Source of the DNA: Oligoflexia bacterium
GTDB lineage: Bacteria > Bdellovibrionota_C > UBA2361 > JBGSMV01
Assembly: GCA_019694515.1 (NCBI GenBank)
Contig: JAIBBU010000001.1
Span: 1-64,000, forward strand
Direction of reading: 5' to 3'
DNA length: 64,000 nt
Shown here one piece after another: positions 44,299-54,800 of this stretch. Made by a program: the position numbers and the translations under genes. Below the pieces are notes generated by a model, which saw only the letters and a program-made list of their open reading frames with translations, did not search any database and was not told where the DNA came from. Position 1 is the stretch's first letter, and every line of letters starts with the position of its first letter.

Positions 44299-46655
44299 GA
44301 TCTTACACCTCCAGTTAGATGAAAAGTTTTACGCATTATTTTGGCCAGGGCCCGCAGGGCTTCGTCGGGCAATTGATGAAAATCGGACGGCGCAACCACG
44401 TTGCGCTCACCGAAATAAGCCTTAGCTTCGCGAATATGCGGAGCATCGTTGGCGAGGTTGAAATTCATCACTACATATTTTTCTTGAGCTTTGCGGATCT
44501 CCGCGACGAGATCTTCTGCCACGAGGCCCTTATTGGCGCCTCCGTCAGAGAAAACGAAAACCGCACCAAAATGATCGCGGTGCTTTTTCAGCATCGAATT
44601 CATTTGAGCGATGGTTGGAAGAAGCGCCGCCCCAATATCGGAATGCTCTTCTTTGGCGCTAGTGAGCTGCATGAGTTTTGGCTTAACCTTGAAAATCGGA
44701 TTGTCGTAGTCTTGGTCGAAGCGCTTAATCTCCGTGGGCTGTTCGCCGATCAGGGTAATCGCGAAGGGAATGCCAAAGCTTTTTAGTGCGCGGGCCATGA
44801 AGACCGCCGCTTTTCGGGCCTGTCCGATTTTGTCATTTTTCAGCATGGATTTGGTGTTGTCTACCAGTAGCGCCACGATCATCCGCGGTTCTGTGGAGTC
44901 GATCGGAATGCGGCGTAATTGAATGCGCAGATCGCCAACCGGGACTTTTCTAGCCAGGACGCGGGTGTCGAGTTTGCTGCCTGTAAAGAAATGCTCCGAT
45001 CCATATCCCCAGGTTCTCTTCTTGGGCAAAAACGGGGCGAGCTCGGTGACGAAGCGTTGAAGTTTTCCTGTAACTGAGCGCTCCAGAGCCAGATAATTTC
45101 GAAATTCGGTTTCTTCCGCTGGGGTAAATCCGTTTTGTTCTAGGCGCCGGCGCTGCAGCTCTGCGCGCTTTTTGAGACCATTAGCCCGGGCGCTGCGCAG
45201 CTCCTCGTCCTCGGAGGAGCTGGGAGCAGCCGGGGCGCGATCGATCCCCAGCTCTTGGGCCAAGCGCGCTACTTCATCCTCCTTTTTTTGAAGCTCGTCG
45301 TCGGATGGAGCTTCGGCAAAATTCTGCGATGCGTCCTTATCAGAGGCAGATTTAGTCGTGATACCGGCGGGGAGTTCGCGCTTCAATGCAGCACCGACGA
45401 TTCCTCCGATCTTAAGCCGTGCCGCGCTTTCGAGTGTGGCGCGGTGAGACTGATTCAAATTTGCGGCGACGGTGTCGAGAGCTGATTGGATCTCAGGCGG
45501 CAAGACACTTAGATCTACTTCGTTTGGAGTAGCGGGGCCCGGAGCCGCTGTTTTTTTTGATTTCGAGCGCTTCTCGGAGACCGCCCCTTGCCCTTTCAGT
45601 TCGCTGGTCAAAACCCGCTTAAGGTGCTCCCCGCCGTTTAAAGCGATCAGCTCCTTCAGCTCCTGCTCCGCGGGAGTTAAAGAGGGCGACTTAGGTTTAA
45701 TTCTGAACAGTTTTTGGAAGGTGCGGCTTAATTTCGTTTGAAATTTGCGCTCTTCCTGCTGCTCACGCATGAAGGTCGTCGCAATCTGCAGCGCGACTCC
45801 GCGCTTAATCTGCTCCTCGATTCCCAGAGGCTCTAGGGCGCTGATTAAAGGCCAAATCTGCTTGCACAACAGAGCGTAATTGCGCGCATTTAGCGGCTCA
45901 AGCATATAGCTGTCGGTCAGCGGTGAGGCAGCGTTGGCAATCTCCAGCACCTTGGGGTTGCGAAGGTTTGGAATATCAGCGCCGCGCAGCCAGCGTCCGT
46001 AGACCAGATTCGTAGTAAATTGCAGGATCGGTGGGAGTTGATTGATGCTGCTGTCGATTTCAGCCAGCCGCTCCGCCATCGATTCAGCCAAAGTCTGCTT
46101 GGCGGCCGTGGAGCCCCCGGTGCTTTTTTGCAATACCCGCACCCGCTCAAGCGCGGTCTGGAGCAATCCGAAACTGTCCGGCGAAATCCCCTGTTCTTTG
46201 GCAAACTTTTGTCCTTCGAAGAGATATCGAAAATCGGTCGTGCGTGCGCCGGTAGCCTCCAGCCGGAGTTTGGCTAGGACCTGCTCTTCTGGCGCCAAGG
46301 CGATGTCGTCCAGGTTGTAGAAGATTGCTTTTGGTTCGAAGAGTTTCGGATCTAAGTCAAGCAGGGTTTGTCGCGTTCCGGCATTCAGTTCCTCGACCAG
46401 TTTAAGCGCCGCCCGGTCGACTGCGAGAGACCACCGTCCGTCGTCGGATGGCAAGACCTTGATTCCGTAGTTGCTTGAGAACAGTCGCGCCAGCTGCACG
46501 ATCTTGAAGCGCAGGTCCTGGGTCTCTTGTGCGCCGCGCGGAGTGCCAAGTCGTTCTTGCAGTTCTTCGCCTGAGATCTTGAGATCGCGCAGGATCTGAA
46601 AACGCTCTAGGTCGAGCGACTGGTCTGTTGTTTCGGTGGCTAATGCCGACGTCAT
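44295..46655 (-). CDS. VWA-domain protein, MoxR partner
   Basis: 786 residues. The N-terminal two-thirds is helical and charged with a low-complexity patch (about 350-520). A von Willebrand A domain lies at about 590-780 with the MIDAS motif VDNTKSM (D599; Thr replaces the first Ser of DxSxS), 'SDIGAALLPTIAQMNS' as the Thr/Ser site region, and 'VFVFSDGGANKG'. The layout (helical N-terminus, C-terminal VWA) is that of MoxR partners such as ViaA, NorD and CobT. It overlaps the AAA gene by four bases, so the two proteins are probably made in fixed ratio. Confidence 0.85.
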   Translation of the reverse strand: MTSALATETTDQSLDLERFQILRDLKISGEELQERLGTPRGAQETQDLRFKIVQLARLFSSNYGIKVLPSDDGRWSLAVDRAALKLVEELNAGTRQTLLDLDPKLFEPKAIFYNLDDIALAPEEQVLAKLRLEATGARTTDFRYLFEGQKFAKEQGISPDSFGLLQTALERVRVLQKSTGGSTAAKQTLAESMAERLAEIDSSINQLPPILQFTTNLVYGRWLRGADIPNLRNPKVLEIANAASPLTDSYMLEPLNARNYALLCKQIWPLISALEPLGIEEQIKRGVALQIATTFMREQQEERKFQTKLSRTFQKLFRIKPKSPSLTPAEQELKELIALNGGEHLKRVLTSELKGQGAVSEKRSKSKKTAAPGPATPNEVDLSVLPPEIQSALDTVAANLNQSHRATLESAARLKIGGIVGAALKRELPAGITTKSASDKDASQNFAEAPSDDELQKKEDEVARLAQELGIDRAPAAPSSSEDEELRSARANGLKKRAELQRRRLEQNGFTPAEETEFRNYLALERSVTGKLQRFVTELAPFLPKKRTWGYGSEHFFTGSKLDTRVLARKVPVGDLRIQLRRIPIDSTEPRMIVALLVDNTKSMLKNDKIGQARKAAVFMARALKSFGIPFAITLIGEQPTEIKRFDQDYDNPIFKVKPKLMQLTSAKEEHSDIGAALLPTIAQMNSMLKKHRDHFGAVFVFSDGGANKGLVAEDLVAEIRKAQEKYVVMNFNLANDAPHIREAKAYFGERNVVAPSDFHQLPDEALRALAKIMRKTFHLTGGVRS

Positions 46656-46803
46656 AAACTCTTTGCTTGCTCTTGACGTCCGGTAGATCGGATTCGCGAT
46701 ATGGAAACAGCTCTAAATCTGCAACCGTCCCACCCCCGCGCTCATTCCCCGGTTCATCCGCTCACATTGTTTATGCTCGAAAAGAATGAAAGTGTACGGG
46801 CGC

Positions 46804-48957
46804 TTAGTGGATCGGTGCGGATGGAGCTTGGTCCGGTTGTTCTAGGCTATTTGGCGCGGCCGCGGTCTCCGTCCCACCGTCGGCTTGATGACGCTCGATC
46901 GTTTCCCGCAGCACTTCCCGTAAGCCTTCCTCCAGCTGCCCCTGCTCCTCGATCTCCGCTGTAGTCGGTGCGAATTTGGTTCTCAAAAGTTCCTTGGACT
47001 CAGCGTTTAGCTCGGGGAAATCGCCCTGTACCGGAACGGTTTTATAGTCGTAGATCTTACGCTCGCCATTCTCCTCTCGCTCCCAGCGCAGTTCGGACCA
47101 GGGCACCTGGCTCTGGCTCATGCTGATCATGCGCTCATAGGGCATGTCCTCGGGCGCAATGGTGGATTTCGCGCCGGGCTGGTCATACCGGCCTTTGATC
47201 CGCACTGCCATCCGCATAGTAGCCTGCTGCACAGCCTGCTCGACATGTCTGCCGTTTCCGAAGTGGATCCCTTCTCTAGCTTTGAGGATCTCCATCAATA
47301 CGCTGCCGGCGCTCAGTACCTCAGAACTATATGAGAATTTATACCGGCCCATCTGCAGCTTCATGATGTCGATCAGCTGTCCGTTACTGTAGTCCTCGAA
47401 ATTAATCACGAAGGAAATTCGAGACTTCAGCCCGCTATTCGATTCCAGGAAAGGGATCATTTCCTTAGGATAACCGGCAAATATACCTACCATCCGATCG
47501 CGATAGTTGTAGAGATTGGGAACGATTGTATCGATCGATTCGCGTCCGTATGCGTCATTATTGTCGCGCGCTAAGCTGTATGCTTCATCTAGAAAGAAAA
47601 CACCGTCTAAGGCTTCCAGCATTTTCTTGTTGGTGAGAGGAGCGGTCTGTCCCGCATATTCCGCCACGATATCATTGCGCTTGACCTCAATCGTGTGACC
47701 CTTCTTTAGGAAGCCTGAGGCGCATAACAGCCTTCCAATCAGCCGCGCCACGGTGGTTTTTCCGACTCCCGGTGACCCGATCATGCAGATATGAACGGTA
47801 ATATTGAGATCGGGAAGACCTTCGAGCTTACGCGCATAGTTAAGCTTGACCACCTCCATGATCTCTTCCACCAGAGACTTCACATTTTTGAGCCCAATTA
47901 GTTCATGCAGCTCCTGGTAAGCCTTCTGATACATCTCGAGATTGGTTCCCGGTACTCCATCCATCAGCACCGGTAACTCTTCCGGTTTAGGCTTGATCGG
48001 ATAGCTGTTGGGTGGCGGGAGTTTGTCCTTGATCGCATCCTGCAGCAAATCTTCTTTTACCCCAAAACCATCCTCTTTCAGCCCCTTGACCCAAGCACCT
48101 TTAAAGGAGGTTTTAGGAAGCTCGGGAGCGGGAGCGGTCTTGGTCTGCTGCGCGGCCTTGGTGCGCTCTTGCTGCTTTTCCTCTTCAGATTTCTGGGGCG
48201 GAGGGGAGCTTCGAAATACCGCCCGCATGGTATTAGCTTCGACTAAGTGCGCCTCGGTGAAATCGATATCGACTCCCAGTGCTTGGAACATGCGGGCCCG
48301 ATACATGTCGGCTTTATGGAACTTGGCCCGATCAAGCATCGTCCCAATCAGCACTACATTTTGCATCTGGGCCTGAATAAAGCTCCCGTCCACTAGAGTA
48401 GCGTGATTCAGCGTGGCGTGATTAAAGATGGCATAGTCGAAATTTCCGCCAGCCAGTTCGGCTCGCGATAGGACGGCCGCTGTAAAATCACAACCATCGG
48501 CGCGTTGCACCTGACGAAAGATTACATGGTTGCCTTTGGCGTGCTCAAAGTGCGCCTGATTGAGAAAAGTCTTGCTGAAATCGGCTTGGTCCACGGTCGC
48601 CGATTCGAAGTGCGCGCCCTCCAGATTGCAGCCGATCAGGTTAGCCCGGGTGAGGTTGCAATGAGCGAGATTGATGCCCTTGAGATCGCGGTGCGATAGA
48701 TCGATTCCCGTAAGATCAATGGAGGTCGAAGGCCTTAGCGAGTTGAACTGCTGGACATCTCCGGAGAGCAGCAGTTCTCGCAATTTATGCTGAAGCTCGG
48801 TTGAGTTGGCGCTAACCGCCCGCTCAAAATCACTCTGAGAGGGAGGTACAGCGCTGCCGTTCTCTGAAATGGCAGGCACCGGCGGTAAGGCTCCCGGGGA
48901 GCTTGGCTCCCCGGGTTTGAAGAGGTTCGTGTGAGGATCAGCTGCTGCCCCGTTCAT
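46804..48957 (-). CDS. pentapeptide-repeat/CbxX-type AAA+ ATPase fusion
   Basis: 717 residues with AAGGAG before the ATG. About 70-245 is a pentapeptide-repeat beta-helix: 'IDLSHRDLKGINLAHCNLTR', 'ADFSKTFLNQAHF', 'AIFNHATLNHATL'. About 350-610 is an AAA+ domain of the CbxX/CfxQ/SpoVK/EccA group: Walker A GSPGVGKTT (about 391-399), Walker B FFLDEAYSL, arginine-finger region 'GLKSRISFVINFEDY'. Here all nucleotide residues are canonical. Pentapeptide repeats can mimic DNA or bind membrane-associated partners. The last 100 residues are acidic and Ala/Glu-rich. It is separated from TelA by 17 bases. Confidence 0.9.
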   Translation of the reverse strand: MNGAAADPHTNLFKPGEPSSPGALPPVPAISENGSAVPPSQSDFERAVSANSTELQHKLRELLLSGDVQQFNSLRPSTSIDLTGIDLSHRDLKGINLAHCNLTRANLIGCNLEGAHFESATVDQADFSKTFLNQAHFEHAKGNHVIFRQVQRADGCDFTAAVLSRAELAGGNFDYAIFNHATLNHATLVDGSFIQAQMQNVVLIGTMLDRAKFHKADMYRARMFQALGVDIDFTEAHLVEANTMRAVFRSSPPPQKSEEEKQQERTKAAQQTKTAPAPELPKTSFKGAWVKGLKEDGFGVKEDLLQDAIKDKLPPPNSYPIKPKPEELPVLMDGVPGTNLEMYQKAYQELHELIGLKNVKSLVEEIMEVVKLNYARKLEGLPDLNITVHICMIGSPGVGKTTVARLIGRLLCASGFLKKGHTIEVKRNDIVAEYAGQTAPLTNKKMLEALDGVFFLDEAYSLARDNNDAYGRESIDTIVPNLYNYRDRMVGIFAGYPKEMIPFLESNSGLKSRISFVINFEDYSNGQLIDIMKLQMGRYKFSYSSEVLSAGSVLMEILKAREGIHFGNGRHVEQAVQQATMRMAVRIKGRYDQPGAKSTIAPEDMPYERMISMSQSQVPWSELRWEREENGERKIYDYKTVPVQGDFPELNAESKELLRTKFAPTTAEIEEQGQLEEGLREVLRETIERHQADGGTETAAAPNSLEQPDQAPSAPIH

Positions 48958-48974
48958 TCACAGCTCCTTTTTTA

Positions 48975-50291
48975 CTAAGCCGCTTCGTCCAGGCTGCTGC
49001 CTTCTTCGTCAAGTTTGACGACCTCCAGCATCTTCATCAGCGTTTCGAGATCATTGCCGCGCTCAGCGAACTTCGCCTCGATGTCGTCCAGTTTCTGTGC
49101 GGCCTGAGCTAGTTTCTTGCGGTTCTCGACAAACGCATTGTTGATCGAATCCGATAGGACCTTTTGCGCCTGGGCCGACTTTTCCAGCAGCGCGACACTG
49201 ACTCCGGGCTTTCCGGCTTCGGCAAAGATGGTCTGCAATGCCTTGTCCAGGTTTTGCATGTTGATATCCACCAATTTATTGGTGAATTCTTCGCTGGCCT
49301 CGACGACTGCATTTAGTCCCTGCAGCTCGCGAATGCTGATGGCTTCGTCGATCTTGACCGTCCAGACCATGTCCTGAATCTGGAGCTGGTTCTTTAGCTT
49401 CGTGATGCCGATGCCCATGCCCTCTCTGATCATGCGGAAGTTATCTCCGCTCTGCCGGAGCATGGTGCGCATAGCCTTGACATGCGCCAGCTTCATGTCG
49501 AGCGCAGTCAAGGTCTGCTTCATCTGATGGATGTTTTCCAGGTCTTCATCATCAAAATGATCAAGCTTCTTTAGGCGATCACATTCCTTACGGTACTTCT
49601 CCTCGGTTTCGGAGATCTTCTCCTCCACCACGGCGCCTACAATCGTAAGTTGCGCGACGGTTCCTTTTACGTCTTTGATCTTGCCCGCCAAGCGGTTGTA
49701 GAAGAGCTCGACCTGGACGGCTTTGGTTTGGGTGGCGGTTCGGATTTCACCCATTAGATCCTGCATCTTCTCCCGTCCATCGATGAACTTCTTTAGCTTA
49801 TCGATCTTTACGAACGGCAGGGCACTGGCGAGCCTTTCCCACCAGGCTACGTTTAGATTTCCAATTCCAAGCTCCTGGAATTTCCGTTTCATGGCCTGTG
49901 CCAGCTCTCCGACCTCGCCCAGCTCTGCGGCCTTCACATTCTCTTTAAGGAACTTGGTGCCTTCTCGAGCAGTGCTGCGGGCACGCTCCTGGTAGTCGGC
50001 TCCGAAGTTATCGATCTCCATAGCGTCCCGGAGATTGGACTTGGCGGCGACATCCTTGACCATGCGGAGCTGTTCTTCCGTGAGCCGTGAGCGCAAGGCT
50101 CTTCCAACCTTCACGCTCATAACCTCCGGAAGTTCTGGGATGCGGCTAGGATCCGCCGAACGCTCTACGCCTGCCGTAGGCAGCACCGCGCCTTCGGTTT
50201 TTTCTTCCGTGGCCTGGGCTGCCATCTGAGCTAGTACGTTCAAGTCTGCGCTGGCGTTTGAGGGGGCCGGTGTTGTCACTGGTTCAGTCAT
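48975..50291 (-). CDS. telA: TelA family protein (toxic anion resistance)
   Basis: 438 residues, PF05816-like. The Pro/Thr-rich first 45 residues are followed by a helical bundle; key segments are 'AMEIDNFGADYQERA' (about 92-106), 'LKKLDHFDDEDLENI', 'LAHVKAMRTMLRQSGDNFRMI', and 'VWTVKIDEAISIRELQGLNA'. TelA occurs in tellurite- and stress-resistance (Ter-like) gene neighbourhoods and is often next to XpaC-like genes. Its ATG overlaps the stop of the upstream gene (ATGA) and has GGAG upstream. Confidence 0.9.
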   Translation of the reverse strand: MTEPVTTPAPSNASADLNVLAQMAAQATEEKTEGAVLPTAGVERSADPSRIPELPEVMSVKVGRALRSRLTEEQLRMVKDVAAKSNLRDAMEIDNFGADYQERARSTAREGTKFLKENVKAAELGEVGELAQAMKRKFQELGIGNLNVAWWERLASALPFVKIDKLKKFIDGREKMQDLMGEIRTATQTKAVQVELFYNRLAGKIKDVKGTVAQLTIVGAVVEEKISETEEKYRKECDRLKKLDHFDDEDLENIHQMKQTLTALDMKLAHVKAMRTMLRQSGDNFRMIREGMGIGITKLKNQLQIQDMVWTVKIDEAISIRELQGLNAVVEASEEFTNKLVDINMQNLDKALQTIFAEAGKPGVSVALLEKSAQAQKVLSDSINNAFVENRKKLAQAAQKLDDIEAKFAERGNDLETLMKMLEVVKLDEEGSSLDEAA

Positions 50292-50875
50292 TTGTTTCTC
50301 CTTGTCTTTGAAATTAAAGTTCGAAATAATCTGCCACCTAAATTTGCTGCTCCCATCGAGGCTTTGATTAGCGGATCAACAATTTGCTCTTTGACCTCTT
50401 CGGCGGAGGGAGTTTGAGGTTCATCAGCCAGCGAACGGCCTGAGCCGCTCATGCGCGCCATTAGACTGTCATGCGTTTTTTCAGTAGCGGTTGCTGCGCG
50501 GATCAATCGATCTGCATCCTGCAAATCGGAGCTCAGCTCGTCCCCCAGATCCTTTAGAGCAGCTTCGGGGTTGATCGCGCTGCTACGGTCAACAGGGGTT
50601 CCCGTTACCTCACGATGAATGCGGTCGATGCCATCGACGGCCAGAACATCCTCGACGCTGACCGCTCGCGCCGCCCTTTTGGCAGCAGCTCGCTCACTCT
50701 CAGAAAGACGGCTTGCCAGGCTTCGCGGGGCGCTCGTTTCGCCTACATCCGCTGCAATTTCGTCAATCGGAATTTCTGGTACGCGGCTCGAATCCAGCAC
50801 ATCAGCCGGCACCTCGGGCGCTGCCGCACCACCGGGGGGTGGCACGATGGGGTTAGTTGGCACCGGATCCGGCAT
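50288..50875 (-). CDS. TelA N-terminal-like small protein
   Basis: 195 residues from the third codon of MIM (ATG at 50875), placed six bases after GAGGAGG. Not a known family, but residues about 28-85 parallel the TelA N-terminus: SRVPEIP against SRIPELP, then SLASRLSESER against ALRSRLTEEQL, then EDVLAVDGIDRI against RDAMEIDNFGADY. The C-terminal half is different and ends in a basic TLISKTRRNK. I infer a shortened TelA paralogue or an assembly partner that uses the same docking module. It overlaps its two neighbours. Confidence 0.6.
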   Translation of the reverse strand: MPDPVPTNPIVPPPGGAAAPEVPADVLDSSRVPEIPIDEIAADVGETSAPRSLASRLSESERAAAKRAARAVSVEDVLAVDGIDRIHREVTGTPVDRSSAINPEAALKDLGDELSSDLQDADRLIRAATATEKTHDSLMARMSGSGRSLADEPQTPSAEEVKEQIVDPLIKASMGAANLGGRLFRTLISKTRRNK

Positions 50876-51419
50876 GATCATCCTCCTCAGTTAAACTTTC
50901 GAGATTTGGCAATCGAACGCCGTAGCGCTGAATGAAACTCGCGAGAGTGCGGTTGTGAGCCTCAAGGTTGGCGATCGTGCCGCCACTCATGTCTTTTTCG
51001 AATTGCCGTACCGTCGTGGCTAGGTCGGAGATGTGTTCGGCAGTAGCAATTAACTCAGGATTTTGTCCCGTCAGATCGGCGCGGTGCAGCCGGGCATGCT
51101 CGCGGACCATTTCCGGGACGAGCTGCAGCACCGGGGGTACATCTCTAGCGTAGAAAATTCCTTCGGGATAACTTTCGCAGCGGGCAGTAATACGGCCGAC
51201 TGTCTGGCAGAGGTCCTCGACTGTATCTCGGAGTGAACGCGAGATCAGCTCCTCGCGCGCCTCTCTGATCTGAGTCACCATTGAATTGCAGCTAGCTATA
51301 AAGCTGTCGCGGTAATCCTCGGTGATGCCGGGGGGCATGGAGGCCTGACGCAGCTCCGATGCTGTCGCGGCCTTGGGTTTGCCGATGCCGATTCTGTTAA
51401 GGAGCTCTCCCAGACCCAT
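50853..51419 (-). CDS. XpaC-like protein
   Basis: 188 residues, soluble, helical. The central part ('LRDTVEDLCQTVGRITARCE', 'VPPVLQLVPEMVREHARL', 'ISDLATTVRQFEKDM') resembles XpaC (5-bromo-4-chloroindolyl phosphate hydrolysis protein family), which commonly neighbours telA in Firmicutes. The typical N-terminal membrane helices of XpaC are not evident; instead there is a short 'MGLGELLNRIGIGKPK' start. It overlaps the next gene by 23 bases. First gene of the six-gene set, after a 405-base gap. XpaC assignment is tentative. Confidence 0.5.
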   Translation of the reverse strand: MGLGELLNRIGIGKPKAATASELRQASMPPGITEDYRDSFIASCNSMVTQIREAREELISRSLRDTVEDLCQTVGRITARCESYPEGIFYARDVPPVLQLVPEMVREHARLHRADLTGQNPELIATAEHISDLATTVRQFEKDMSGGTIANLEAHNRTLASFIQRYGVRLPNLESLTEEDDHAGSGAN

Positions 51420-51652
51420 TCGATTTCTGGCCCTGGCGGGCCAACCTTTTCCGATTAAAGAAGCAGTGTTTGTTTTGATTATGCGAGGGAGCGATCAAAG
51501 TGATCGGAGGAGCTGGGTCCGGCGAGTATACAGGGCCTTAGGTAACCCCCGGATGTACCAGGACTCCGTCGTAATAGTTAGAGAACAAGACCCGTGTGCA
51601 TTCGCGGAGTTCTGTCATCGCTTTACGTATTACCCAATTCCGGACAGATTTT

Positions 51653-51809
51653 CTGTCATTGCGAGCGAAGCGAAGCAAACTCTAACGCTACGGCACTGAT
51701 CGCTTTACATGACCTTAATTGGGAGGGGACCCCCCCTCGCTTCTTGCTTCGGGTCTGCGCAGCTCCAGGCGAAATGGTAGGGATTGCTTCGCTCCGCTCG
51801 CAATGACAG
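51653..51809 (+). repeat. MITE-like element, family II
   Basis: 157 bp: arm CTGTCATTGCGAGCGAAG, filler with a G-run/C-run hairpin around ACCCCCCCTCG, and inverted arm ending CAATGACAG. It sits in the 405-base gap (51420-51824) between the helicase gene and the XpaC-like gene; the other bases of that gap hold no gene and must contain the promoter of the six-gene set. Confidence 0.8.
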
Positions 51810-51824
51810 CACTGTAGAGGCCGT

Positions 51825-54800
51825 TTAGCTTATTATGCTCCGGGAGGCTTCTGCTGTAAGGCCGTAACGAACAACCACTCTGTCGACTACTAAGACGAGC
51901 TGACCGTTGTGCTGTCGAAGAATTCCGTTCTTTATCAGCCGTGCCACAGTTCCGTCGACCTGCAATCGATTCTCCGGATGTTCTACCTCAATTCCCAGAA
52001 GCTGCAGTGTGCTGCTGGTTAGTTGTGCAGCTTCAATCCCACAGGCATTTTTAGCAGCCAATATGGTCGCCGCTTCGATTTCTTCCGGGGAGATTCGGCC
52101 AATCAATCGCAGTGTGCCATCGAGGGCCGAGCGATCTCGAATCGCGATCGGAACTCCATCGGGGGCATAGAGAAACTCCCCCTGTTTTTTGATCTGCGAA
52201 GCCCTCAGCGCATCGGTCTCCGCTGCCTCGAAAGCCTGAATCAGCTCAGGTGCCGCCGTGTTTATACCGAATGCCATCCGCACCCGTTTGAAGGCCTCGT
52301 CACGATGGATGGGCGATTCGATACTTACCACTGCCCCGATGATAGTACGCAGATCTTCGATCGACGGTTGTTGACCGGAAGCGCCCTCAATATTTATCTG
52401 CGCCCTAGTGTAGGGCGTTACGATTCCTTCGGCCGCGCTGGCGAAGCGCGATTCGCGCTTGACCTCATGTTTAATCGGACGGTCGGCGCTTTCGAAAAGA
52501 GCGGGAGGGAGCTGCTGTCTTAGCTCGGTGAGGTGCTTGAGCAATTTTTCAGTCTGCGCCTCGGGGCTCTTTATCCAGTCGATAATCCACATGCGGTGCA
52601 GATTCCAACCACGCTTTTCGAGCGCTTCGGGCACTAACCGCTCCCGTTCGCGCGCCGAGTCCAGCTGCTGATAAACAGGTCCGTCCATCATGATGCCCAT
52701 TAGGAACCGCGAGCTGTCCCGGGGATCGACGACAGCTAGATCGAGTTTAATATTTGAAAGTCCGACATTTGACTCCACTTGGTAGCCTTTGGCTTCTAAA
52801 GCGGCTTTTACTGCGCTTTGGAAGGGATTTTCGACGCCGGTGCTGGCTTGAGCAGGTTGCTCCAGTGCACCCGAAGCAGCGTACTGCAAATATGATTTAA
52901 GAATGCGGCGCGCTTCAATCGTGGGTGAACCGATATCAAGGTCCTGCGGCGCAATTACGCTCAAAATGTCAGTGCTACGGCGGGCGCGGGTCATCAAGAC
53001 GTTCAGAGCGCGTTCAGGTTGAGGCAGGCTCAGGAAGCTAAGTGAGTCTCCGTGGCCCGCAGGTCCTTGGGAGTTAACCAGAATCACGATCTTATCGCGC
53101 TCATCACCCTGAGCATTCTGTACGGTCTTGACGAAGAAAGGCTCAGTCGTATGCGCTGCAAGGTAGCGTTTCAATCGCTCATTGCTGCCGGCTAGTTTTT
53201 CGACCGCCAAGGTGAGCTCCAAAGCTTCGGCCTCCGTGCCTACAATCATGCCGATTGATTCGTCCGGTGCTGTGTCTATATGTGCGAGCAAGGTGGTGAT
53301 TGCTTGCTTTGAAAGTTCGGTCTGGTTGACCTTGGTAAAGGTTAAGCCGGTCGCCGCCTTGCCGCGCTCACAGTCGGGCATGGTGGCAAGCAAGCCTCCG
53401 TAGAATTCTGTATTTGCCACCTTGATCATCCCCTCCCGAAGGCTGCGGTGATGCCAATTTAAGGTGCGTTTTGAAACGCCGGCGCGATTGAGCAGCTGCA
53501 AAATATTTTCGGGCGCCTGCTCCGCTACCGGCGCGCGATCTTCAAAGGTCGTCGATGGAGCCAGTTGTTTGCTGTCCCCAAAGACCACTACCTGGGAACT
53601 GCGCATCAGGGGACTGAGTGCGCGTATCGGCATGATTTGACTGCCCTCGTCAAATACCACCAGGTCAAAATCGATTGCTCCACGGGGCAGGAATTGCGCT
53701 GCTGTCTGCGGCGTCATCAAGAAGATCGGTTTTGTGGCCTGCAGAGCTTGACCAGCCTTGCCGAGCAGCTCGCGTAGTGGCAGCAGGTCTCGGTCTTTCT
53801 TCAGTTCATCGCACAGGACGCCATTTTGACCGCCCGTGTCGATACGGGGGATACCGCCCCAATGCCTTAGTGCCACGGCGGCGGCATTTTGCGAGAGTAG
53901 TTTGCGGTCGGCTTCCCGAAATTCCTCTATATATTTTTCATGCAGCGCATCTTTAAATTCGCCGGATGCCGGTGAATAGTTCAAAAAGTCCTCAGCTAGG
54001 CCCGAGAACCAACAGCTGCGCAGAGCCTCTTTAAGTTTTGTGCCCGAGGCTTCCCAGCTTTGTGCTTTGCGCACCAACTCTTCTTTTCCCGGGAACTCGA
54101 CGGAATTCAACAGCTCGACATAGCCGGCCAGCTCCTTTAGGCGATCAAGATTAGCCGCCCAGCCATTGATTGTAGTTTCTTGATCGGCGATCGATTGATG
54201 CGATAGTTTTTTATCGAAGAGCTCAGGATCAAAGCGCATGCGCTCACGCAGCTCCTGACGGGCCGCCAGGAAGTCGTCTATGGCTTGCTCTGCCTGATCC
54301 AGCTTGCCGCTATCGACCAAGGCGTAAAGCCGCTTGGGAGACTTGATTAATGCGCAAAATTTGTCGAATTCAGGGTGGGCGCTGGCCCGTTCGGTGAAGA
54401 GATTGAGGAAGCCCACGACGAATTCGAGCTGATTCCAGAAGGTCTGATCGCGGTTGGGCCCAGGGGTCCAACGCTCACCAAAGGTCTTCTTCCACTCAGG
54501 AGCTCCCCGTTCTGCTACAATTTTTAGTTTCTGAAATTCGATCAGCCGGTCGACTAGCTTGGCCTTGTCCGCAGTCTCTTCCGGCATTTTCCCGGGGAGG
54601 CATAACTCTCTAATGGCGCTTTCCAATATGGGGAGATTTTCCGAGGCGGGCTCTCCGCGGCTATGCAGCCGCACCTCATAATCAAGCAATTTTTTTAGAC
54701 GGTCTAAATTGGGAACACGCCATGCGTCCGGCTTGACCATCTTCCCAAGTTCGCTGCGCATTCTAAAGAACTGGCGGCCCGTGTTGATGACATTTGCAAC

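Noticed and set aside
44295-46655. Calling the VWA and AAA genes viaA and ravA
   Set aside because: The general MoxR-VWA logic fits, but the lengths, extra domains and altered Walker motifs differ too much from RavA-ViaA.
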